The notes beneath the pieces were generated by a model that was not told the origin of the DNA, searched no databases, and worked only from the letters and a program-made list of their open reading frames with translations. Position numbers and translations under genes: made by a program. Below, piece after piece: positions 9,466 to 18,004 of a stretch of DNA of 64,000 bases (the first letter of the stretch is position 1; each line of letters opens with the position of its first letter). The stretch comes from Longimicrobium sp. (GTDB lineage: Bacteria > Gemmatimonadota > Gemmatimonadetes > Longimicrobiales > Longimicrobiaceae): the NCBI GenBank assembly GCA_036389795.1, contig DASVWD010000072.1:1-64000 (forward strand), in the 5' to 3' direction.

Positions 9466-10152
9466 CTACCCGACCTCCTCCCCGCCCAGCGCGCGCTGGC
9501 GGGCGCGGGCCTCGCGGTAGGCGCGGCGGAACACCCGCCAGAGCGGCTCGCGCGGCGGCGCCGGCTCGTCGCCCTCGGGGAGCACCTCCACCAGCGGCAT
9601 GTCGTCGCTGCCGGGGACGATGCGGTACTCGGCGTCGACCACGGGCCCGTCGATCTCCCGCGCCCCGCAGTCCGCCCCGCCCCGCTCCAGCGAGCGGCGC
9701 AGCTCGTCCACCAGCGTGCCGGCGAAGGTGCCGCCCGCGCCCAGCACCACCCAGAGCGGCACGCCCACCGCCCCGCCGAGCGCCGCGATCCCCGCCCCCT
9801 GCCCGCCGACCGCCGCCGCCGCGAGCCCCGCGGCGCCGATCCCCAGCCGCGCGGCCCAGGTGCGGTCCCGCCAGGCCAGGTCGTACAGCAGCCGCCCGGT
9901 GACGCGGACCATCGGCGCCAGGACGCGCCCCGTCTCCTCCAGCCGCACGGCCAGGATCGCCTTGCGCAGCGCGGACGCCTCCGTCCGGCGGATGCTGATC
10001 AGCGCCTCGGCCCATGCGGCAAGCGCCCGGCGGTCGGCCTCGGGGAGCCGGCAGGCGGCGCGGACGAGCGTCTGCTCGGCCTCGGACGGCGCGGGGGTCG
10101 CCCGCGGCGCCGTCTCGCCGCCCGGCGGCGGGGTGGGGTGGGGCGCGTCCAT
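9466..10152 (-). CDS. hypothetical protein with glycine-rich hydrophobic segment
   Basis: The 228-aa protein is not recognised. It has a Pro-rich start, an alpha-helical region (about 25-95) and a Gly/Ala-rich hydrophobic stretch (about 105-145) that could be two membrane helices or a glycine-zipper segment. A charged C-terminal domain follows. ATG 10152 has a GGAGG site seven bases upstream. It is a single-gene unit between the RDD gene and the STAND ATPase. Confidence 0.6.
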   Translation of the reverse strand: MDAPHPTPPPGGETAPRATPAPSEAEQTLVRAACRLPEADRRALAAWAEALISIRRTEASALRKAILAVRLEETGRVLAPMVRVTGRLLYDLAWRDRTWAARLGIGAAGLAAAAVGGQGAGIAALGGAVGVPLWVVLGAGGTFAGTLVDELRRSLERGGADCGAREIDGPVVDAEYRIVPGSDDMPLVEVLPEGDEPAPPREPLWRVFRRAYREARARQRALGGEEVG

Positions 10153-10282
10153 GGCTCGCCTCCGGAAAAGGGATCGCCGTCACCGACGTACGAGAGATGG
10201 TAATCGGAAGATCCGGTGTCCGGGAAGCCTCTTCTACCAACTCGCTTAGGGTCGTTCGGGATCAAGATCCATAACTGAACGT

Positions 10283-10381
10283 CTCACACGGAGGAAACGG
10301 AGTTAACGGAGAACTACGGGGGTTCTCTGCTGACTCCGTTGACTCCGTTGACTCCGTTGACTCCGTTGACTCCGTGTGAGG
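10283..10381. repeat. family B-type hairpin with TTGACTCCG nonamers
   Basis: The right arm has five near-perfect copies of the 9-base unit TTGACTCCG (10331-10375) ending GTGTGAGGC. The left arm (10283-10312) is the degenerate inverse, beginning CTCACACGGAGG. The ends CTCACAC/GTGTGAG match the CTCAC...GTGAG ends of family B, but the internal unit differs. Confidence 0.65.
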
Positions 10382-10412
10382 CTTTTCGTCGGAAGTGCGT
10401 CGGGAGGGAAGA

Positions 10413-12509
10413 TCAGGCGCCGCCGACCTCGCGGCGCCAGAGGGCGTCGGCGACGTGGTCCACGCCCTCCTTCAGGTGGCGGCGGAAGGAGCTGAAGGAG
10501 ATGTACAGGCGCTGGGCGGCGCGCTCCTGGCTGGGGGCGGGCTCGAAGCAGGCGTGGTGCAGCGCGTCGTAGAACTTCCGGAGCTTCGGCGCCTCGCGCA
10601 GCGGCTCGGCGGCCTCGCGCAGGAGCGCCTGCAGCGCGCCCACCCGCTCGGCCTCGGACGACTCCGCGCCCGCGCGCTCCACCACGATCCGCGAGCGCAG
10701 CAGCGGGCTGGAGCGCAGCTCGCGCGGCTTCGCGTAGCACTTGAGCGCCTCGTGCACCGCGTCGGCGAACTCGCGCTCGCCCAGCACCGCCACGCGCTCC
10801 CGGGGCGAGGGCGCGGCCGGCGCGGCCTCGCCCTCGGGCGGCGCCAGGCCGGTCTCGCGCTTCGCCAGGATGTCCAGCCAGATCATCGGCGGCACGGCGC
10901 GCCAGTCGTGGCAGAAGACGGTGTAGCGGCGCCCGCCCACCTCGAAGTCGCCGCCGGGGACGGTGAAGAGGTCCACGTAGGCGAAGAACGGCGTCCAGAA
11001 CTCCGCGTCGGCCAGGGGGAAGAAGGAATAGGCCAGCCCCGGCGTGGTCAGGTAGTGCTGCGCGGCCTTCAGGAACACCAGGCTCTGGATGGCGGAGACC
11101 GACTGGTACCCGTCGGCCGCCATCCAGAAGCGGAAGTAGGTGGCCCGCTCGCCGCGGCGCAGCGGCGCCGCCCGGCGCAGGTGGCCGAGCGCCGCGCGGA
11201 CGGCGGGGTCGGGCGCCGCGTCCTCGTCCGTCACCTCCTCCAGCCGCAGCATGCTCATGAAGCCCGCCGCCTCCTGGTGCGTGCCGCGGAACACCAGCAC
11301 CCCCTCGGGCTGGCGGGCGAACCAGTGCTCCGCCAGCCGCGCCGACTCCTCGCCCTCGTGGCGCGCCACCATCTCGCCGAGCGCCGCCCAGTCCTCGCGC
11401 CGCGGGGGGTACGGCACCGTGGTGCCCGTCTCGGCCCAGTCGATGAACGGCTTGACGACGGGGTTGTCGCGGTGGAGGTACATGTAGTCGGCCAGCACCC
11501 GCTGCTGCTCGCCGCCGCGCGTCTCGGCCAGGCGGCGGGCGTAGTAGGCGCGCGCCCGGGCGTGCAGCTCGGCGAAGCGCTCGGGGTTGCGCCAGCGCAG
11601 GTCGGCCGAGAGGGCGTCGCGCGCCAGGTCGTGCGGGAAGAGCCCCAGCGGCCCCGAGTCCACGAACGAGAGCGAGCGCAGCCACTCGAAGTGCTCGTGC
11701 GCGTCGTCCACGCCCAGCACCTCGGCCAGGAGCGGCTCGGCCACCGCCTTGAGCAGCGCGCACGCCTCCAGCGCGGTGCGGTGCTCGGGGCTCGGCACCT
11801 TCTGCACGAAGCGCTCGAGGAGGACGCGGATCACGTCGGGCGCCTCGCCGGGCTGGAACGCCTGCCCGGGGCGCTGCTCCAGCACGTCGGCCACCAGGGT
11901 CAGCGCCAGCGGGTGCCCGTGGGTGAAGTCGAGCACCGCCTGGTGCTGCTCGGGCGGCACCTCGCGCCGCTCCAGGTACGCGCGCACCTCGCCCGGGCCC
12001 AGGTTGCGCAGGTTCACCGTGCGCACCAGCGACTGCCACTCGGTGCGCCACGCCGGCGCCGGGGCCTCGCGCCCGGCGAAGACGGTGATCACCTGCTCGG
12101 GGAGCTGCGGGAGGAGCTCCTCGCGCAGCCACTGGTCCAGCGGGCGCAGCAGCTCGTAGGTGTCGACCAGGATCACCTGCTTCCCCGGCCGCGCGGCCAC
12201 GGCGTCCACGGGCGGCACCTCGGCGGGGGCGCCCATCGCCTGCCCCAGCGCGCCCAGGAAGGCGTCGGGGGCGGGCTCCACGTTGCGCGCGTCCAGGTAC
12301 CAGGCGGGGATGCGCTCCTGCTCGCACGCGGCCAGGAACTCGCGCAGCAGCGTGGTCTTCCCCACGCCGCCGGGGCCGCACACGTGCAGCACGTTGAAGG
12401 GGGGCTGGGGGGCCGAGAGGGCGGCGCGGAAGAGGGTCCGCTCGTCTTCCCGCCCCACGAACCGCCGGCGCCGCAGCGCGCTCAGCCGGTCCGCCAGTCG
12501 CGAGGACAT
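10413..12509 (-). CDS. STAND-type AAA ATPase with C-terminal winged-helix-like region
   Basis: The 698-aa protein starts with FVGREDE (17-23) and has Walker A GPGGVGKTT (45-53) and a Walker B-like QVILVDTYE (about 131). A helical arm (about 190-300) and a long C-terminal region follow; its last 40 residues (AAQRLYISFSSFRRHLKEG) resemble a helix-turn-helix end. Such ATPases switch on binding of a ligand or partner; this one may be a transcription regulator. The reading frame runs on to 12842, but that part is translated from a dispersed repeat (12701-12846), so ATG 12509 with AGGAG upstream is preferred. Confidence 0.75.
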   Translation of the reverse strand: MSSRLADRLSALRRRRFVGREDERTLFRAALSAPQPPFNVLHVCGPGGVGKTTLLREFLAACEQERIPAWYLDARNVEPAPDAFLGALGQAMGAPAEVPPVDAVAARPGKQVILVDTYELLRPLDQWLREELLPQLPEQVITVFAGREAPAPAWRTEWQSLVRTVNLRNLGPGEVRAYLERREVPPEQHQAVLDFTHGHPLALTLVADVLEQRPGQAFQPGEAPDVIRVLLERFVQKVPSPEHRTALEACALLKAVAEPLLAEVLGVDDAHEHFEWLRSLSFVDSGPLGLFPHDLARDALSADLRWRNPERFAELHARARAYYARRLAETRGGEQQRVLADYMYLHRDNPVVKPFIDWAETGTTVPYPPRREDWAALGEMVARHEGEESARLAEHWFARQPEGVLVFRGTHQEAAGFMSMLRLEEVTDEDAAPDPAVRAALGHLRRAAPLRRGERATYFRFWMAADGYQSVSAIQSLVFLKAAQHYLTTPGLAYSFFPLADAEFWTPFFAYVDLFTVPGGDFEVGGRRYTVFCHDWRAVPPMIWLDILAKRETGLAPPEGEAAPAAPSPRERVAVLGEREFADAVHEALKCYAKPRELRSSPLLRSRIVVERAGAESSEAERVGALQALLREAAEPLREAPKLRKFYDALHHACFEPAPSQERAAQRLYISFSSFRRHLKEGVDHVADALWRREVGGA

Positions 12510-12700
12510 CTGGGGGGTTGCTCCTGCGGGAGGCATGGAGGAGCCTGCCGACCACGGATGATGCTGTCCGCCCGCGCGAAGCGCAACTGAGACGTGCGAG
12601 CGTAGCAGGGCGGAGCCCCGGCGCTCCGGACGTACAGGTACGCCTCGTGACGGCGGGTGGATTTGCGCGACGAGGAACTGCGAATTCAATTTCACTGCGT

Positions 12701-12846
12701 GTTTGGGCGTGTCCCCCTGAAGGGGGCCGGGCTGCGCGCGCGGTAGGGCACGATACGACTGTGCCCAACCGCGCCGGGCCACCGCCGCCACGATACCCCC
12801 TGTGGCGGCGGCGTCCCGGCCCTCCGGGCGCGCATCCCTCACGCGG
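12701..12846 (-). repeat. 150-bp structured repeat R, copy 1
   Basis: The unit begins (plus strand) GTTTGGGCGTGTCC and ends CATCCCTCACGC. It contains stem-loops GGGCACG/CGTGCCC-type and a longer CCGCCGCCAC/GTGGCGGCGG stem. Copies are at 21347, 26774, 40548 and 52585. This copy lies upstream of the STAND ATPase. The rest of 12510-12999 holds no gene; it contains only the 5' end of this repeat's antisense reading frame and the likely promoter of the 13000 gene. Confidence 0.8.
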
Positions 12847-12999
12847 GCGATCCGTGCACCACCCTATCGGCCCGCGGAGAACGCCACACCCGCCTGTCAA
12901 AATGCGTGGGGCGGAGACGTTCATCCATCGCGGCCTTCCACGCGTCCGCCGGGGCAGCGGACCGGCGCCACGCCCATCACCCCGCCCACGGAGAAGCCG

Positions 13000-14046
13000 A
13001 TGAACACCCGCCACGCGGCCATGCTCGCGCCGATGCTGACAATCCTCGCGACATTCCCGCTCGGCGCGCAGGAGGGCTGCTCCGTCGCGCCGGCGGACAC
13101 GGTGCCGATGCGGATCGCGCTCACCCTGCCGGGGCCGCCCGAGCGCGCGGCCGAGCTGGTCGCGCGGGCGCTGCGCGACCAGGAGTACCGCGTGCCCGAG
13201 CCCCCGCGCGGTGCCGGGACGTGGGCGGCCGCGCCGCGGCACACCTGGCCCCGGGGGATGGAGACCGCGCCGTGGCACCGCGAGCAGCACCCGGGCGTGC
13301 AGGTCTCGGGCGAGATCCGGCCCCGGGGCGACTCCAGCGAGGTGACGCTCGCCGCACGCACGCTCTGCGATCTGAGGCCCGAAGACGCGCGCCTCCCCAC
13401 CAGCGCCGAGAGCATGACCGAGCGGATGTCGGCGCTGGAGCTGCTGACGGCGCTCGTGCGGCGCGCCGGCCCGGACCGGCGGCTGGTGCGGCTGCGCCTG
13501 GACATGCCGCCGCAGCTGGGCGCCCTGGCGCTGGCGGGGGCGCACGAGTACCCGGACCCGTCGCTCGGCACGCAGCTCCGCTACCGCGGCCCCGACCGCG
13601 TGGACGCCGACGTCTACGTCTACCCCGGCCCGCCCGCCTTCGCGCGCTGCACCCCGTCGTGCGGCGAAGCGCAGGTGCTGAAGGAGCTCGCCGACTTCAT
13701 GCTGGCGCTCCCCGCGCTCACGCGGGCGCGGCACGGGGAGCAGAGCATCCTGAACCTGCGCGAGACCGAGGTCCTCCGCCCCGACTCCGCCGACCGCTGG
13801 GTGGCCGGCCGGCACCAGACCTGGGCCGTCCGCAGCCAAGTGCTGAACAATCAGGTGCTCGACTCGCACATCTACCTCGCCGCCTATCCCGGCTACATGC
13901 TGAAGGTGCGCAGCACCTTCCCCGGCACCCCCGAGCGCACCGCGGCGCTCCGCGCCTTCATGGACGAGCTGCTCGACGCCGTCGGCCGTGCGGTTCCCGC
14001 CCCGCCGCCCGCGCCGCCCCCTCCGGCCCGGGCGTCGCTGCGCTGA
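13000..14046 (+). CDS. secreted hypothetical protein
   Basis: The 348-aa protein has a clear signal peptide (MNTRHAAMLAPMLTILAT..., cleavage near LGA-QEG, about residue 25). The mature part has two repeated-looking alpha/beta regions and a Pro/Ala-rich tail (APPPAPPPPARASLR). Cysteines at about 28, 126, 213 and 217 could form disulfides outside the cytoplasm. I do not recognise the family. ATG 13000 has GGAGAAG upstream. It is a single gene on the plus strand. Confidence 0.7.
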   Translation: MNTRHAAMLAPMLTILATFPLGAQEGCSVAPADTVPMRIALTLPGPPERAAELVARALRDQEYRVPEPPRGAGTWAAAPRHTWPRGMETAPWHREQHPGVQVSGEIRPRGDSSEVTLAARTLCDLRPEDARLPTSAESMTERMSALELLTALVRRAGPDRRLVRLRLDMPPQLGALALAGAHEYPDPSLGTQLRYRGPDRVDADVYVYPGPPAFARCTPSCGEAQVLKELADFMLALPALTRARHGEQSILNLRETEVLRPDSADRWVAGRHQTWAVRSQVLNNQVLDSHIYLAAYPGYMLKVRSTFPGTPERTAALRAFMDELLDAVGRAVPAPPPAPPPPARASLR

Positions 14047-14124
14047 CCGGAACGACGAAGCGCCCTGGGCGACCGCGGCCCGGGGCGCTTGGCGTCGACG
14101 CTTCGAGAGGCCGCCCGCGGGTCG

Positions 14125-14290
14125 GGCGATCCTCGGCATCGGCCCTTCCCGGCAGCCCTCGAGCGTCTGGAGGAACTGCGCGCCCGTGGCCCCGTCGATC
14201 ACCCGGTGGTCGCAGCTCGTGGTGACGCGCATCCGCGGGCGGACGGCCATGTTCCCTCCTCGTCCACCCACCACCTTCGGCCGACGGCAC
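14125..14290 (-). pseudogene. duplicated 3' fragment of pdhC
   Basis: About 165 bp repeat the last 50 codons of pdhC (14977-15130) with scattered changes. Translated in frame it still reads RMRVTTSCDHRVIDGATG, followed by a damaged end. There is no start or N-terminal domain, and frameshifts appear near 14275. The 180-aa gene at 14306-14848 sits between the two copies, so this fragment is probably the displaced original or a duplicated end. Confidence 0.8.
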
Positions 14291-14305
14291 CCACCATCCG
14301 GATCG

Positions 14306-14848
14306 TCAGGCGCCCCGGACCTCGAAGCTCTCGTACGGCGCCTGCGCGATGTCGTCCCAGGGCGCCACCCGCGGCTCCACGATCGTCTCCACCACCGTCC
14401 ACTCGTCGCGCTCGAAGTCCGGCTCGCCGCCGAAGAGCCCGGGCGGCTCGCCGTGGAGCGGATCGCCCCCGTTCTCCTCCACCTCGCCCTCCACCTCCCA
14501 CCAGCTCCGCACGCACCGGCCGTCCGCGAACACCATGAAGCCGCAGGCGCCGGTGGTCCCCTCAGCGAACCAGAAGACCGCCTCGCCGCCCTGCGATGCG
14601 CGCTCCACCCCCTGGCGCAGCGCGTCGAAGTCCGGCCACTCCAGCGTGATCCACCCCCACAGCACGCGCCAGCCGTTGGCGAGCGAGAGCACGGCTACCG
14701 TGCCCTCGCTTCCCTTGCGCATGAACGGCTGCACGGAGGAGGGCGCGAGCTCCGCCGAGGCGGGAACGCCCCCCACCTGGTGGAGGAGCGCGCGGGAGTC
14801 GAGCTCGCGGGGCGTGCGGACGGCGACGGCGCCGTAGCGGTCGGACAC
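14306..14848 (-). CDS. hypothetical protein inserted between two pdhC ends
   Basis: The 180-aa acidic protein starts at GTG 14848 (VSDRYGAVAV) with a GGAG site about eight bases upstream. It is Trp-rich (at least seven Trp, for example LWGWITLEW and RSWWEVEGE) and lacks signal peptide or membrane helices. This look is shared with immunity and SMI1/SUKH-like cytoplasmic proteins, but I cannot assign it. It follows pdhC by 128 bp on the same strand and is flanked by direct copies of the pdhC 3' end, which suggests it arrived by a duplication or insertion. Confidence 0.65.
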   Translation of the reverse strand: MSDRYGAVAVRTPRELDSRALLHQVGGVPASAELAPSSVQPFMRKGSEGTVAVLSLANGWRVLWGWITLEWPDFDALRQGVERASQGGEAVFWFAEGTTGACGFMVFADGRCVRSWWEVEGEVEENGGDPLHGEPPGLFGGEPDFERDEWTVVETIVEPRVAPWDDIAQAPYESFEVRGA

Positions 14849-14976
14849 GGGGGAGCTCCGGAGGAGATGGGTGGACGGGCTGGATTTCGGGAGTGGTGCG
14901 CGGTGGGGACCGGCGGTGCGGGCGGCGGAAGCGGGGCGGGCGCGGTCCGCACCAGGACCGCGCCCGCCTCGGCGCG

Positions 14977-16443
14977 TCAGGCGATCATCAGCATCGGCTC
15001 TTCCAGGTAGCCCTTGAGCGTCTGGAGGAACTGCGCGCCCGTGGCCCCGTCGATCACCCGGTGGTCGCAGCTCATGGTCACGCGCATCCGCTGGCGGACG
15101 GCCATGTTCCCCTCCTCGTCCACCACCACCTTGGGGCCGATGGCGCCCACCGCCAGGATCGCCGCCTCGGGCGGGTTGATCACGCCGGTGAACTCCTCGA
15201 TCCCGTACATCCCCAGGTTCGAGATGGAGAAGGTGGAGCCCGTGTACTGCTCGGGCTTGAGCTTCTTCTCCCGCGCCAGGCCCGCCAGCTCCTTCACCTC
15301 GCGGGCGATCTCGGTGACGCCCTTGCGGTCGGCGTCGCGCACCACGGGGGTGATCAGCCCCTCCTCCACCGCCACCGCCACGCCCACGTGCACCGCGTCG
15401 TACATGCGCACCTGGCTCTCCTGCCACGACGCGTTCACCCAGGGGTGCCTCCGGAGCGCCGCGGCCGCCGCCTTGATGATCAGGTCGTTGGGCGAGACCT
15501 TCACCCCCTGGTCGGCGAAGCGCTCGTTGATCCGGCCGCGCAGCCGCATCGCCTCGCCCATGTCGACCTCGATGGTGAGGAAGAAGTGCGGCACGGGACC
15601 GAGCGACTGCACCAGCCGCTTCGCGATGGTCTTGCGCATCGGCGAGAGCGGCTGGTCGTGGTACTGGGCCCCCGCCGCGGGCGGGGCCGCCGGCGCCGCG
15701 GCCGCGGGGGGAGCACCCGCCTCGGCCGCCGGAGCGGACGGCTGCACCGGCGCGCCGCCCGCCTTCACCGCCGCCTCGATGTCGCGCTTGATGATGCGCC
15801 CGCCGGGGCCGGAGCCCTGCACGTCGCCGATCTGCATCCCCGCCTCGGCCGCCAGCCGCCGCGCCAGGGGCGAGGCCTTCACCCGCCCGTTGCCGCCGCC
15901 CGCGCCCGCCTCGGCGCCCTGTCCGGCCTGGACGACCGACGGCTGGCCCTCCTTCGTCCCCGCCTGCGTCTTCGCGTCGGGGGTGGGTGTCGGCGCCGCG
16001 CCGGCGGGCGTGGCCTCGGCCGGGGTGCCGCGCTCGGCCTGGTCCTGCTCCGTCTGCCCGGCGGCGGCCACCGCGGCGGCCCCCTTCCCCACCTCGCCGC
16101 CCGACGCCACGGCCTCGGCCTTCTGCTGCTGCGGCGCCTCGGCGGTGGAAGGCGCCTGCGACGCGACGGCCTCGCCCCCGCCCGCCACGTCGGAGACGTC
16201 CTCGTCGGCCCCGGCGATCACGGCGATCACGGTGCCCACGTTCGCCGTGTCGCCCTCGCCCAGCAGGCGCTTGCGCAGCACGCCCGAGCCGCGCGCCACC
16301 AGCTCCATGGTGGCCTTGTCGGTCTCCACCTCGGCCAGGACGTCGCCCTCCTTGACCTCGTCGCCCTCGTTCTTGAGCCACGACGCCAGGCGCCCCTCCT
16401 CCATCGTGGGCGAGAGCGCTTCCATGTAGACTTTGGTCGCCAT
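14977..16443 (-). CDS. pdhC: pyruvate dehydrogenase E2, dihydrolipoamide acetyltransferase
   Basis: E2 forms the core of the pyruvate dehydrogenase complex and transfers the acetyl group to CoA. The 488-aa protein has one lipoyl domain (1-80, lipoyl lysine in ETDKATMEL), an Ala/Pro-rich linker (about 85-185), a peripheral subunit-binding domain (about 187-222, SPLARRLAAEAGM) and the catalytic domain ending SCDHRVIDGATG, which carries the His and Asp of the acetyltransferase motif. It follows pdhB with a family A hairpin between. The last 150 bp are duplicated at 14125-14290. No E3 (lpd) gene is in the window. Confidence 0.95.
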   Translation of the reverse strand: MATKVYMEALSPTMEEGRLASWLKNEGDEVKEGDVLAEVETDKATMELVARGSGVLRKRLLGEGDTANVGTVIAVIAGADEDVSDVAGGGEAVASQAPSTAEAPQQQKAEAVASGGEVGKGAAAVAAAGQTEQDQAERGTPAEATPAGAAPTPTPDAKTQAGTKEGQPSVVQAGQGAEAGAGGGNGRVKASPLARRLAAEAGMQIGDVQGSGPGGRIIKRDIEAAVKAGGAPVQPSAPAAEAGAPPAAAAPAAPPAAGAQYHDQPLSPMRKTIAKRLVQSLGPVPHFFLTIEVDMGEAMRLRGRINERFADQGVKVSPNDLIIKAAAAALRRHPWVNASWQESQVRMYDAVHVGVAVAVEEGLITPVVRDADRKGVTEIAREVKELAGLAREKKLKPEQYTGSTFSISNLGMYGIEEFTGVINPPEAAILAVGAIGPKVVVDEEGNMAVRQRMRVTMSCDHRVIDGATGAQFLQTLKGYLEEPMLMIA

Positions 16444-16466
16444 TTCCCGTTCCGCTGCGGGAGTCG

Positions 16467-16573
16467 TTTAGTCCTTAGTGCTTTAGTCCTTAAGTCCTTA
16501 GTCCTGAGCGCCAGGCGCCGAGTGCGAGTGAGCCCTAACGCACTAAGGACTCAGGACTTAGGACTTAGGACTA
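16467..16573. repeat. family A hairpin element, empty form (pdhB-pdhC gap)
   Basis: The left arm (16467-16506) has TTAGTCC heptamers and the right arm (16540-16573) the inverse GGACTTA. The loop of about 33 bases has no gene but includes GAGTGCGAGTGAG, a trace of the GTGCGAA unit. The last CTA of the right arm is the TAG stop codon of pdhB, as in sufC. Confidence 0.8.
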
Positions 16574-17551
16574 TCTGTACAGCACCCGGTTCACCTTCTC
16601 CACCACCAGCTCCGCGCTGGGCTTGGCCGCCCGCTCCAGCCCCTTGGCGTAGGGCATGGGGACGTCGGCCTGGGTGACGCGGAGCACGGGGGCGTCCAGG
16701 TGGTCGAAGGCCTCCTCCTGGATCAGCGCGGCCACCGTGGCGGTCACCCCGGCGAAGGGCCACCCCTCCTCCAGCAGCACCACGCGGTTGGTCTTCGCCA
16801 CCGTGGCCAGGATCGCGTCCACGTCCAGCGGGCGTAAGCTGCGCAGGTCCAGCACCTCGGCGTCCACGCCGTCCTTCTCCAGCTTCGCCGCGGCCTGCAG
16901 CGCCACGTGGATCATCTTCCCGTGGGTGATGATGGAGACGTCGCTTCCCTGGCGCTTCACCTCGGCCACGCCCAGCGGGATCACGAAGTCGTCGCCGTCG
17001 GGGACCTCGCCCTTGAGGTTGTAGAGCATCTCGCCCTCGAAGACGCACACCGGGTCGTCGTCGCGGATGGCGGCCTTGAGCAGCCCCTTGGCGTCGGCCG
17101 GGGTGCCGGGGACCACCACCTTGAGCCCGGGGAAGTGCGCGTTGCTGGCCTCCAGCGCCTGCGAGTGCTGCGCGGCCAGCTGGAGCGCCGCGCCCGTGGG
17201 GCCGCGGAAGGTGATCGGGATCTTGAACTGCCCGCCGCTCATGGAGAGCATCTTGGCGGCCGAGTTGAAGATCTGGTCGTACGCCAGGATGGCGAAGTTC
17301 CAGGTCATGAACTCGATCACCGGCCTGAGGCCCGTCATCGCCGCGCCCACCCCGAGCCCCGCGAACCCCAGCTCGGTGATCGGCGTGTCGACCACCCGCA
17401 TCTCCCCGAAGCGGTCCAGCAGCCCCTTCGACACCTTGTAGGCGCCGTTGTAGACGCCGACCTCCTCGCCCATCAGGAAGACGTCGGGGTCGCGCTCCAT
17501 CTCCTCCGCCAGCGCCGCGTTCAGCGCCTCGCGATACGTGATTACGGCCAT
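16571..17551 (-). CDS. pdhB: pyruvate dehydrogenase E1 beta subunit
   Basis: The 326-aa protein has the transketolase pyrimidine-binding domain (ITYREALNAALAEEMERD, MGEEVG at about 27-32) and the C-terminal transketolase domain. Family marks include EAFFDHL-like IQEEAFDHLDAPVLRVTQADVPMPYAKGLE. It pairs with pdhA to form the E1 decarboxylase. The start is ATG 17551, with no clear ribosome site. The gap to pdhA is filled by the four-helix-bundle element. Confidence 0.95.
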   Translation of the reverse strand: MAVITYREALNAALAEEMERDPDVFLMGEEVGVYNGAYKVSKGLLDRFGEMRVVDTPITELGFAGLGVGAAMTGLRPVIEFMTWNFAILAYDQIFNSAAKMLSMSGGQFKIPITFRGPTGAALQLAAQHSQALEASNAHFPGLKVVVPGTPADAKGLLKAAIRDDDPVCVFEGEMLYNLKGEVPDGDDFVIPLGVAEVKRQGSDVSIITHGKMIHVALQAAAKLEKDGVDAEVLDLRSLRPLDVDAILATVAKTNRVVLLEEGWPFAGVTATVAALIQEEAFDHLDAPVLRVTQADVPMPYAKGLERAAKPSAELVVEKVNRVLYR

Positions 17552-17572
17552 AGTGCGTCGGTGCGCAGGTTC

Positions 17573-18004
17573 AAGTGCCCAGTGCCCAGTGCCCAGTGCC
17601 CAGGAACTTCAACCGCCCAGCGATTTCCGCAGCGCGATGAGCATCCGGGTGATCTCGGTGCAGGACTCCAGCAAGGCAATGCAATCTCTCTCGTTGACGT
17701 ATCCCAGCTCCCGTGCCAGGTGCACCTGGCTCCGGACTTCGCCTGCCGAGCCTCGCGCGATGCTCACGAACCGCGCGAACTCCGCCCGGCTGTTCCGCTC
17801 GAACCCTTCGGCGATGTTCGACATCACGGAGACAGCGGCTCGCTGGATCTGATCGCGCAGGCCGAAGTCTCTCGCGAACGGTCCCGACCCTGTCACCCGG
17901 TAGATCTCCACGCATAACCGCTTGGCCTTTTGCCAGGCCAGAAGCTCCTCAAACCGAGCAACCGCCACCAAGCCTCCTGGGCACTGGGCACTGGGCACTG
18001 CCGC
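17573..18004 (-). mobile_element. family A hairpin element carrying a four-helix-bundle gene
   Basis: The element has arms of GTGCCCA heptamers in opposite orientation at 17573-17604 and 17975-18004, and the gene 17609-17968 fills the loop. It sits between pdhA and pdhB and begins directly next to the pdhA stop codon (18005-18007). Similar arms without a gene are found at 3928-4005, and related ones at 5457-5536 and 16467-16573. The filled and empty forms in the same window suggest a mobile or formerly mobile unit. No transposase is present. Confidence 0.65.
17609..17968 (-). CDS. four-helix-bundle protein (23S rRNA intervening-sequence protein family)
   Basis: The 119-aa protein matches the family closely: RFEELLAWQKAKRL near the start, GLRDQIQRAAVSVMSNIAEG in the middle and EFARFVSIARGSAGEVRSQ after it. 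Known members are encoded in intervening sequences of 23S rRNA genes, and the related Avd protein serves diversity-generating retroelements by binding nucleic acid and reverse transcriptase. The start is probably GTG 17968; the AGGAGG before it lies at the inner edge of the heptamer repeat, so the repeat supplies the ribosome site. A GTG at 17998 would start within the repeat. The neighbouring genes are unrelated pdh genes. Confidence 0.9.
   Translation of the reverse strand: MAVARFEELLAWQKAKRLCVEIYRVTGSGPFARDFGLRDQIQRAAVSVMSNIAEGFERNSRAEFARFVSIARGSAGEVRSQVHLARELGYVNERDCIALLESCTEITRMLIALRKSLGG

Noticed and set aside
12510-12842. N-terminal extension of the STAND ATPase
   Set aside because: It is translated from repeat R; the same peptide pattern (MRDARPEGRDAAAT) appears at every R copy in that frame.
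10303-14274. 1,323-codon open frame on the minus strand
   Set aside because: It runs antisense or out of frame through the STAND ATPase, the secreted protein gene and repeat R. The translated product is Arg/Ala/Gly-rich with no domain, except the pdhC fragment at its start.
13958-14290. Stand-alone small gene at the pdhC fragment
   Set aside because: It is a shifted frame over the duplicated pdhC end and has no ribosome site.
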